Origin: Spirochaetales bacterium
GTDB lineage: Bacteria > Spirochaetota > Spirochaetia > SZUA-6 > JAFGRV01
Direction of reading: 5' to 3'
DNA length: 64,000 nt
NCBI GenBank assembly: GCA_016935735.1
Contig: JAFGQK010000042.1
Span: 1 to 64,000 of the forward strand
In this document: positions 57,214-64,000 of the stretch, in pieces
Layout of the letters: each line of letters opens with the position of its first letter
Position numbering within the stretch: the stretch's first letter is position 1
The notes under the pieces: model-generated
What the model was told of the DNA's origin: nothing
Database searches by the model: none
The model's input: the letters and a program-made list of their open reading frames with translations, nothing else
Program-made: the position numbers and the translations under genes

Positions 57214-59364
57214 TTAAATATCAAAATTATATGCAAGTTTCATCATAAGACCCGGGTTCTGTTCAATAAATTTCTCATAATCCTTTCGTTTCACAACATA
57301 AAGTGATACAGGTGTGTTATGATAAAATGTATATTCGGAGGGGAGTTTTCTGTCCAGTTTTACCATTGCCCCGGCAATATCACCTTTTTTTAAAACAGCA
57401 ATAGCTTTTCCCTCCCTGCTTACATTTACCTCACCTTTCCGTATAATATAGACATTTTCAAAGTTGTCTCCTTCCGAGATTAGCGTTCCCGGTTTTTCCT
57501 TTTCCTCTGGATGCAATACGGATTCCAGCCATGTTTTTTGATAGTTAGTAAGACGCCTGAATGTTTTACTGGAAGAAAGAAGATCCCAGGATTCACGGTC
57601 CCTGTTTTTTATTAAATTTTGAAGGGTTTCTTCAAATTCCGTACCGGCAATAAAACTTAAAAAATGATCCTTCTGGATTGTATATGCCACAACGTCTGTC
57701 TCTGCAATTATATCCATTGCCCGGGTTTTTTCAGTAAGAAGGGAAACCTCGCCAAAATATTCATATATCCCATAGGTTTTTTTCTTTTTATCCATATCAT
57801 ATAGAACAGAGACATTTCCGGATGCAATAATAAAAAATCTGTCTCCTTTGGTTCCTTTCTGAATTACATATGTCCCCTTTTTAAATTTCTCTTCTGTTAC
57901 AAACATGAGAAATTCCTGAACCTTATCAATAGGAAAAGACTGAAAAAAATCAAGATGCTTTAATACACTTAATATTTGATATGTTTTTTCAAACTTTGGT
58001 GGTTTTATTTTTAAATAAACAGTATTTTCAATGCCAAAGCGGGCAAGGGTAAGGTTTGTATGTTCCGGAAAATCTTTTTTTGCTATATGATAAACCACTA
58101 TTTTTTTCTTTATATTTTCCGGAAGAGAATCCAGGTATTTGATCGGAGTATGAAGCGGCGGAATACCGGATTCATGATAAATAAGGCCGGAACTCCATGG
58201 AAAGTTTGTCAATTCCTTATACCGGTCTTCAGTGATTATTCCCGAATCATAGAGTTTTTTATGGATATCCGGGTCATTCTGATGATCTGACGAATAGACA
58301 AAACTTTGATCCTGGAAATGGATAGTAAATCCTACAGCAGGAATTGAATGGAGGGTATAAAACATATGGAATTCCCCCCCATGGATAAAAACGGGTTTAC
58401 CAATCGTGACAGGTTGAAATTTAAACAATTGCCTTAAATAGCTTGCAGGTTCATTCGATAGGGCAGAATATTTACGAAGAAAACTATCAAGAATCGTATG
58501 GGTGGTATAGACAGTGATTTTTCCTTCTTCCAGGATTTTTTGAAAAGTACCTGCATCATGATCGGCATGACAGTGTGTAAGAATGATACTATCGATGAGT
58601 TTAGGATTAACATTGGAATCCTCAAGCCATTCTGTAGAGTCTACCGGCGGATCGACCATAATACCGCCATGATTAAGCCATATAATGAATCCCGATGTAT
58701 TTTCCGTAGGATCAAACCCATGACTTGGCCCAAGACAGGTAATCCCGAAAAGCGGGGGTTCGTATGGTTCGGGGAGACGCTCACCGATATTCACCTTTGG
58801 ACTGTACTCAATAATCCCTGGTATCGTGGCAATTTCCTTTTTACCCTCGTAAAGATGAAAATCTTTGTGATTGTCGATCGAGATTGTTATATCCTCAAAT
58901 GTATATGTATTATCAACAAAGTATTCAAGGGATACAAGATCCCTGAATGTAAAATTTTTATAATACTGTAATTCTGCTTTTAGATTTGTAATTTCAAGAT
59001 CATCCCGGGTGGAATAAAAATCATTGGTAATATCCAGTTCTTTTGGCCCAAAAACAGCCTCCTGAAGCACTTTCATAAGTTGTTTTGCTTGTTTTTTATT
59101 GCAGATAATCCGGGTTTTTTTTTGTTTTAGAAAAAAATTATAATAAACAGGAAATTCCAGTTCTGCAAGGCTTATTCCTTTATCCCAATTGAACAATTGA
59201 TTGGGGAGAACAAAGATATCGGGAACAGATTCGGGAAGATACATTGTATCCTTAATTGTTTCGGGAGGGGCTCCAAACTGGATATACCCTACAGGTGTGT
59301 TTACAAGGATTCCTCCCCGCGGCAGGTGAGTTACTGTTTTTTTTAATTGCTTAAGCGGCCGCAT
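57214..59364 (-). CDS. Metallo-beta-lactamase fold protein with two CNB domains
   Basis: This 716-residue protein has an N-terminal extension, then a metallo-beta-lactamase fold with SIILTHCHADHDAGTF near residue 262 and further metal ligands (VYSSDHQNDPD, VVYHIAKKD). Two cyclic-nucleotide-binding domains follow: about 450-570 (ASGNVSVLYDM, GEVSLLTEKTRAMDI) and 590-705 (RKGEVNVSREG, GDIAGAM). It matches a spirochaetal cAMP/cGMP phosphodiesterase-like family whose activity may be controlled by cyclic nucleotide. The phosphate cassette of the first CNB domain looks intact; in the second it is degenerate. Confidence 0.82.
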   Translation of the reverse strand: MRPLKQLKKTVTHLPRGGILVNTPVGYIQFGAPPETIKDTMYLPESVPDIFVLPNQLFNWDKGISLAELEFPVYYNFFLKQKKTRIICNKKQAKQLMKVLQEAVFGPKELDITNDFYSTRDDLEITNLKAELQYYKNFTFRDLVSLEYFVDNTYTFEDITISIDNHKDFHLYEGKKEIATIPGIIEYSPKVNIGERLPEPYEPPLFGITCLGPSHGFDPTENTSGFIIWLNHGGIMVDPPVDSTEWLEDSNVNPKLIDSIILTHCHADHDAGTFQKILEEGKITVYTTHTILDSFLRKYSALSNEPASYLRQLFKFQPVTIGKPVFIHGGEFHMFYTLHSIPAVGFTIHFQDQSFVYSSDHQNDPDIHKKLYDSGIITEDRYKELTNFPWSSGLIYHESGIPPLHTPIKYLDSLPENIKKKIVVYHIAKKDFPEHTNLTLARFGIENTVYLKIKPPKFEKTYQILSVLKHLDFFQSFPIDKVQEFLMFVTEEKFKKGTYVIQKGTKGDRFFIIASGNVSVLYDMDKKKKTYGIYEYFGEVSLLTEKTRAMDIIAETDVVAYTIQKDHFLSFIAGTEFEETLQNLIKNRDRESWDLLSSSKTFRRLTNYQKTWLESVLHPEEKEKPGTLISEGDNFENVYIIRKGEVNVSREGKAIAVLKKGDIAGAMVKLDRKLPSEYTFYHNTPVSLYVVKRKDYEKFIEQNPGLMMKLAYNFDI

Positions 59365-59379
59365 TCATTTTTCCTCATG

Positions 59380-59961
59380 TTATGCAAGAATATCTTCCAC
59401 TGATTTTGAAAATTTTTTCCTCCCGATCTCATATAAATCCCTTCCATAAATGTCATTCACCACAATAACCGGAAAATCCGCAACTTCCAGCCGCCGAACA
59501 GCTTCTGTTCCCAGATCATCATAAAGAACAATTTCGGATGATTTTATATGCCTGTTCAATAAAGCTGCAACTCCTCCGGTAGCAGCAAAATAGATACATT
59601 TATATAATTTACATGCGTCCCTTAGCTCCTGGGAACGCTCTCCTTTGCCTATCATTCCTTTTATTCCTGTATACTCAAGAAGTTTGATTGCATAAGGATC
59701 CATCCTGACAGCAGTCGTAGGTCCTATAGAACCTATCACTTTTCCCGGCGAAGCTGGTGTTGGTCCGGCATAAAAGATAATCGCTCCATTAAAATCAAGG
59801 GGAAGAGGCTTTTTATTATCAATATACCCGGTAAGCCTTTTATGTGCTTCATCCCTGGCAGTATATATATTTCCATTTAATAATATCCTGTCTCCCGCAT
59901 GAAGGGTTTCAATATCTGCATCGGAAAGTGGTGTATAGAGTCGTATTGTTGTCCATACCAT
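59380..59961 (-). CDS. Class I fumarase, beta subunit
   Basis: This 193-residue C-terminal Fe-S hydro-lyase subunit has GAIIFYAGPTPASPGKVIG, then GPTTAVRMDPYAIKLLEYTG and GMIGKGERS. With the alpha subunit it hydrates fumarate to malate. L-tartrate dehydratase shares the fold and is the main alternative. The start lies one base after the alpha-subunit stop; AAGGAGG is within the alpha gene end. Confidence 0.92.
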   Translation of the reverse strand: MVWTTIRLYTPLSDADIETLHAGDRILLNGNIYTARDEAHKRLTGYIDNKKPLPLDFNGAIIFYAGPTPASPGKVIGSIGPTTAVRMDPYAIKLLEYTGIKGMIGKGERSQELRDACKLYKCIYFAATGGVAALLNRHIKSSEIVLYDDLGTEAVRRLEVADFPVIVVNDIYGRDLYEIGRKKFSKSVEDILA

Positions 59962-59962
59962 T

Positions 59963-60805
59963 TTAGATAATAACCTCCTTATACCGATGACTGTGGCATT
60001 GAAAACTCAATGCCACAGGAAGGGAAGCAATATGACATGGTGCTTTTAGAATATGAACTGCAAGAGCGGTAATTGAACCACCCATCCCCTGCGGCCCAAT
60101 TCCAAGTGTATTAATCCCTTCAAGAAGTTCCCGTTCCAATGAATCAAGAGAAGGATCGGGATTCGGTGTGCCTATTTTTCTCAAAAGGGCTTTCTTGGCC
60201 AGATAAGGTGCATATTCAAAAGTACCACCTATACCAATTCCCAGGAAAAGAGGAGGGCATGGATTTGCCCCACTTTGCTTTACAGATTCCAATATGAACT
60301 TTTTCACTCCATTTATTCCTGCGGAAGGAGAAAACATTCGAAGCTGGCTCATATTCTCACATCCCCCACCTTTGGGCATAATAATAATCCTTAATTCATT
60401 ACCGGGGACAATTTCATAATGGATAAATGCCGGGGTATTATTTTTCGTATTTACACGGGAAAAGGGATCTTCGACTATTGAAAAGCGAAGGTAGTTATTT
60501 TTATATGCCCTCCGTACTCCCTCATTTACTGCACTCGAAAGATCACCACCAGTAAAGACAATATCCTGTCCAATTTCCATAAATATTAAAGCCACACCAC
60601 AATCCTGGCACAGTGGGAGTTTTTCATCCCTGGCTATTTCTGCATTCTTTAGAATTTGTCTGAATATTTCCTTTGCTGTTGGAGATGTTTCAAGGTGTGC
60701 TGCTTTTATTATGATATGAACAACCTCTTCGGGAAGTTCGAAATTTGCCATAACAAAAAGCTTTTCGATCTTATCCTGAACTTCTTCCACTGGTATTTCA
60801 CGCAT
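59963..60805 (-). CDS. Class I fumarase, alpha subunit
   Basis: This 280-residue N-terminal Fe-S hydro-lyase subunit carries three cluster cysteines in PLCQDCGVALIFMEIG, PKGGGCENMSQL and GANPCPPLFLGIGIGG. I start at ATG 60805 (MREIPVEEVQDKIEK) with ACAGGA eight bases upstream; a longer reading (to 60856) adds 17 unlikely residues. Two-subunit class I fumarases are typical for anaerobes. The gene pair would complete part of the reductive or oxidative citrate cycle with the metallolyase at 35 kb, if that is a citrate synthase. Confidence 0.92.
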   Translation of the reverse strand: MREIPVEEVQDKIEKLFVMANFELPEEVVHIIIKAAHLETSPTAKEIFRQILKNAEIARDEKLPLCQDCGVALIFMEIGQDIVFTGGDLSSAVNEGVRRAYKNNYLRFSIVEDPFSRVNTKNNTPAFIHYEIVPGNELRIIIMPKGGGCENMSQLRMFSPSAGINGVKKFILESVKQSGANPCPPLFLGIGIGGTFEYAPYLAKKALLRKIGTPNPDPSLDSLERELLEGINTLGIGPQGMGGSITALAVHILKAPCHIASLPVALSFQCHSHRYKEVII

Positions 60806-60863
60806 TATATTTATCCTGTTAAAAATAAGATAGAAGAAAATAACAGGTTTTGTCAAGGTATTA

Positions 60864-61568
60864 TTATGAATAGAGTTTTATTGTATTTAACACCAGTTTA
60901 TATGCTTCCTGGGCAAGGATAAAGTCTTCCTTTTTTACTTCCGGATTTAAGTCTGGATGAAGTCTTTTTGCTAATTTTCTAAATGCTAATTTTACCTGAT
61001 CTTTGTTCACTCCTTTTTTCACACCGAGTATCTCATATGCTTTTTCTATGGTTAAAACCTCATTTATTTTTTGTATTTCTTTTTGTGGATTAAGACCGAA
61101 ATCATAACCCAGTTGCTCGCCAAAGAAATGTCTGTATGATTCCTCACATTCTATCTGGATAGAGAGAAGATCAGCATAAAGGGTTTTAAGACTTTCTATA
61201 ATCCTGTCGGAATGAACTTTAAGCCAATCAAGTCTATTTAGCACATAGGTAATAATTGTTCTGGAAGCCCGTGTGTTTTCGGAAATAATGGAAAAATTTT
61301 TAAAAAAGTACTGGACCACAAAACGTATTTTCTTGTCCCTGGAATCTACTTTAAGAATTTCTTTGATCCTTAGAAAAAAGGTTGCAATCCGGTCGCCCAG
61401 CAAATACATTGTAGAAAGGATTTCTTGAAGAACAGGATCCGTAGTCAGGGATATAGCAAGATTAATCTCTTTACTCAGCGTTTCAAACAATCTGGCAAGT
61501 TCACTTGAACGTTTCGCTAAAGCTGATTCCTCGCTATATATTTTCATGTACATAATACTATATATCAT
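60864..61568 (-). CDS. J-domain protein with helical N-terminus
   Basis: This 234-residue protein has a C-terminal J domain (about residues 173-232; [20 protein letters not shown] and the HPD motif in LHPDLNPEV), which would stimulate a DnaK-type chaperone. The N-terminal 165 residues are helical and not recognised ([15 protein letters not shown]). This inverted order (J domain last) is unlike DnaJ. The start is taken at the second codon, ATG 61568; no ribosome site is clear. Confidence 0.8.
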   Translation of the reverse strand: MIYSIMYMKIYSEESALAKRSSELARLFETLSKEINLAISLTTDPVLQEILSTMYLLGDRIATFFLRIKEILKVDSRDKKIRFVVQYFFKNFSIISENTRASRTIITYVLNRLDWLKVHSDRIIESLKTLYADLLSIQIECEESYRHFFGEQLGYDFGLNPQKEIQKINEVLTIEKAYEILGVKKGVNKDQVKLAFRKLAKRLHPDLNPEVKKEDFILAQEAYKLVLNTIKLYS

Positions 61569-61647
61569 CACTATTTATTTTTAAAGTATAAAAAGAAAAA
61601 AATCAGTATCCTGCGTAATAGATGAATAGTGCAGATTGTGTCCGGAG

Positions 61648-62520
61648 TCAGATAGATCGGAGTGAAAGAAGATTTTTTTCAAACCGGGTAATGAGATTTT
61701 TACCTTTTTGCTTCGAATGATATAATGCTTTATCTGCATAAGTAAAGAGTGTGCGGTCAGTTTTGTTCGTATCCCCGGGAAATTCAGCTATTCCGCCGCT
61801 AATTGTCACTTTTATCTTAAAGGATTCTTCTGCAACTGTCTGTCTTATTTTTTCCGAAAGAATATATGCTCCTTTTTTATCTGTCTGGGGCAGGACCAGG
61901 GCAAATTCCTCCCCCCCGTATCTGCACGGGATATCGGATACCCGGACTGTATATTGAATGATATGGGCAATCCGCTTTAAAATCATGTTTCCTTCCAGAT
62001 GCCCGAAAGTATCATTAAAAAGCTTAAAATCATCAATATCCATTATTACAAGCGAAAAAGCATGGCCGTGCCGGTTAGCCCGTGCAAACTCTTTTATAAG
62101 TTCATTTTCATAGTGCCTGTAATTAAACAGCCCGGTGAGTTCATCTTTTACAATAAGCTGATTCAAATTTTTAAAAATTTTGTCTTCAATAATCCTTGGC
62201 TCTGATGCCTCGGTTATTGTCGTAATATTTCTAATCAGATAATCCAGGAAGGCAACCCTGAAATCAAGTTCCATACCAAGGGCTTCTTCCATTTTCCGTT
62301 TGTTTTTTATAACATTTTTTAAGAAAATCCTTGCACTCTTATCATCAATCTCTATCTGGGTATACTCAAAAAAAAGTCTGGCGTATATATAATTCTTGCT
62401 TTCACTTATAAATTGCCCGAATTTTTCTTTTTCTTCTTCTGTAATACCTGCAGTTTTTCCACTTAAATAAAAAAGAATAAACTTATTAAACTCGCTGATA
62501 TTCATACGTAATGATATCAT
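61648..62520 (-). CDS. Diguanylate cyclase (GGDEF domain)
   Basis: This 290-residue protein makes c-di-GMP. The GGDEF domain spans about residues 125-285: DELTGLFNYRHYENEL, then VIMDIDDFKLFNDTFGHLEG and the active-site CRYGGEEFALVLPQTD. There is no RxxD inhibitory site four residues before GGEEF. The N-terminal helical region (1-120) has no membrane segment. The PilZ proteins at 25 and 56 kb are potential targets. Confidence 0.93.
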   Translation of the reverse strand: MISLRMNISEFNKFILFYLSGKTAGITEEEKEKFGQFISESKNYIYARLFFEYTQIEIDDKSARIFLKNVIKNKRKMEEALGMELDFRVAFLDYLIRNITTITEASEPRIIEDKIFKNLNQLIVKDELTGLFNYRHYENELIKEFARANRHGHAFSLVIMDIDDFKLFNDTFGHLEGNMILKRIAHIIQYTVRVSDIPCRYGGEEFALVLPQTDKKGAYILSEKIRQTVAEESFKIKVTISGGIAEFPGDTNKTDRTLFTYADKALYHSKQKGKNLITRFEKNLLSLRSI

Positions 62521-62562
62521 TTACCAGTAAGATTGTAAATTACTAAAAAAACAAATTTTATT

Positions 62563-64000
62563 TTAATGTACAACAGGACAGGAAGTCTTTAAAAATTCCG
62601 GCACAAATACCCTGATACTATCTTCCTGTAGTTTTTTAAGGATTTGCTTATTCTTTTTACTCCACTTTACAAGGGTCAGCCATCCATAGGCATAAAAAAA
62701 AGCAAATAACAACCTCCCCTTTATGAGGTTTTTTAAAATTCTCGTTATGGTATAAAAACCTTTCATGGCTTTTATCGTCCATATCTGGAGATGATATGGA
62801 GACATTCTTTTTGGTAAGAATACAGTATTAAAAGCATCATACCGGTCCCATTCATAACAAAGTATTCTTTGTTCATTATCCAGTTGTTCAAAATGCTTTG
62901 TGCCGGGTAGTGGTGTTATTATCAAGAATTGAACAGTGTCCACTTTGTTTTGCTTTACAAACGAAAGCGTTTCTTTAAACGTCTCTTTTCCATCTGCATC
63001 CGAGCCAAATACAAACATGCCATGAATTGCAATATTTCTTTTATGAATTTCATTGATTGCATCCTTAATATCCATAAGGGTCTGTTCTTTATTGTAAAGC
63101 TTTAATGTCTGGGGATTGATTGATTCAAACCCGATAAAAAAGATTATAAAGCCTGCCTTTTTCATTAAATCAAGAAGTTCCGCATCCCGGGCTACATCAA
63201 CCCGTACCTGTGCAGAAAAAGTCTGCACATGATGTGTTATGTTTCGTTCTTGAATAATACGCTTTAAAAGACTTTTCGTGCGTTTTTTATTGGCAGCAAA
63301 ATTATCATCATAGAAGAAAACATGTTTATTGTTAATTGATGCCAGATCCTGCATAATAAGATCCTCGGATCTCATTCTGTATTTATGTCCCAGCATTGCC
63401 GTTACCGAACAGAAACTGCAATTATATGGACACCCCCTGGAAGTCATCACGACGCCTGTGGAAAGCTTGTAATTGACAAATAAAGACCAGTCCGGGGTGG
63501 GTACTGAATTCATATCAACTTCCTGTTGTCTGGAGGGATTGTGAACAATCCTGTCCCCGATTCTCCAGGATAAACCGGGAATTTCTTTTAATGATTCTTT
63601 ATTTCCTAAAGCATCCAGGAAAGGGACAAATGTATTATCCGCTTCTCCACGTAATACATAATCCCCATATTTCATTGCTTCTTCCGGGATAAATGTCGCA
63701 TGAACCCCGCCGAAAATAATCCTTGTCTCCTTTTCCTTTTGCCTGCATATTGCCCTTGCAATCTGGGCAAGCCGGTATCCTTCCGGGGCTGTTGATGTTG
63801 TAATTGAAATTCCGATTATATCTGCCCAGAGAATATGTTTATAGGTAAGAGGGGTGACCTGCTGGTAGATAATCCTTACATTATATCCTGCCTGCCGGGA
63901 AAGGGTGCCCAGGATTGCCAGACCCATACGGGGGATTTTATACAACGAAAATATATTAAAATCCGGCGATTTTGGTTCCACAAGCAAAACGTTTTTTATG
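62563..64000 (-). CDS. B12-binding radical SAM protein (partial)
   Basis: This gene continues past the right edge; the visible reading frame starts KNVLLVEPKSPDFNIFSL with no start codon seen in the window (a TTG at 63987 is internal). A cobalamin-binding-like N-terminal domain (to about residue 140; GISITTSTAPEGYRLAQI, IFGGVHATFIPEEAM) precedes a radical SAM domain with SRGCPYNCSFCSV. The C-terminal part has FGSDADGKETFKETLSFVKQ. It belongs to a family of B12-binding radical SAM enzymes with varied methyltransferase-like reactions; the substrate is unknown. Confidence 0.88.
   Translation of the reverse strand, partial: IKNVLLVEPKSPDFNIFSLYKIPRMGLAILGTLSRQAGYNVRIIYQQVTPLTYKHILWADIIGISITTSTAPEGYRLAQIARAICRQKEKETRIIFGGVHATFIPEEAMKYGDYVLRGEADNTFVPFLDALGNKESLKEIPGLSWRIGDRIVHNPSRQQEVDMNSVPTPDWSLFVNYKLSTGVVMTSRGCPYNCSFCSVTAMLGHKYRMRSEDLIMQDLASINNKHVFFYDDNFAANKKRTKSLLKRIIQERNITHHVQTFSAQVRVDVARDAELLDLMKKAGFIIFFIGFESINPQTLKLYNKEQTLMDIKDAINEIHKRNIAIHGMFVFGSDADGKETFKETLSFVKQNKVDTVQFLIITPLPGTKHFEQLDNEQRILCYEWDRYDAFNTVFLPKRMSPYHLQIWTIKAMKGFYTITRILKNLIKGRLLFAFFYAYGWLTLVKWSKKNKQILKKLQEDSIRVFVPEFLKTSCPVVH

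Overview
The window looks like a chromosomal origin region from a low-GC, probably anaerobic bacterium. I infer Spirochaetota. The reasons are the gene families present (DUF4416, a metallo-beta-lactamase protein with two cyclic-nucleotide domains, PilZ proteins, LacI-type sensors fused to signalling outputs), a GyrB with [11 protein letters not shown], and the low-GC bias. No rRNA gene is present to confirm this. No tRNA, rRNA, CRISPR array or intact insertion sequence was recognised.

Left part (1-18.7 kb). A chemotaxis receptor is followed by an nfeD plus two SPFH/stomatin genes and a Wzz-like polysaccharide chain-length protein, all on the minus strand except the receptor. Then comes the classic origin cluster, read leftwards: dnaA, dnaN, recF, a DUF721/DciA-like gene, rpmH, rnpA, yidD, yidC and jag/khpB. 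gyrB and gyrA read rightwards from the other side of a ~700-bp AT-rich intergenic region with two pairs of perfect DnaA boxes. A second repeat-bearing spacer lies between dnaN and dnaA. A perfect 16-bp parS palindrome follows gyrA. These together place oriC at about 11.8-14.1 kb.

Middle part (18.7-40.7 kb). This holds an NFU Fe-S scaffold, DUF4416, a ClpX-like ATPase, an M28 zinc peptidase, larB-larC for the nickel-pincer cofactor, a trehalase-like glycosidase, a PilZ protein, a very long GH57 enzyme, a geranylgeranyl-reductase-type flavoprotein, and an exported protein with a CreD-like membrane protein. After these come a DUF1232 protein, asnS, a DRE-TIM metallolyase with a C-terminal Cache-like domain, a GlcD-type flavoprotein and a GT39-like membrane glycosyltransferase.

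Right part (40.7-64 kb). This part is rich in signalling. A tightly overlapping operon encodes a LacI-type-sensor hybrid histidine kinase, a response regulator, a cyclic-nucleotide-binding protein and an HD hydrolase. Some 7 kb away is a partner-switching set: an RsbW-like ATPase, a STAS protein and a PP2C phosphatase carrying the same LacI-type sensor. Between them are FecR-like/TPR, GT2, DUF362, lipoprotein and FGGY kinase genes. The end holds inositol monophosphatase, a PilZ-like protein, the double-CNB metallo-beta-lactamase protein, a two-subunit class I fumarase, a J-domain protein, a GGDEF cyclase and a truncated B12-binding radical SAM gene.

The most unusual signal is a repeated, foldable sequence present in four places (13.8, 29.05, 35.3 and 51.4 kb). 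It ends in AAGGTGGT and can form one to three stems. In two places it lies in the probable 5' leader of a gene, once supplying the Shine-Dalgarno sequence. I do not recognise it as a known riboswitch or repeat family.
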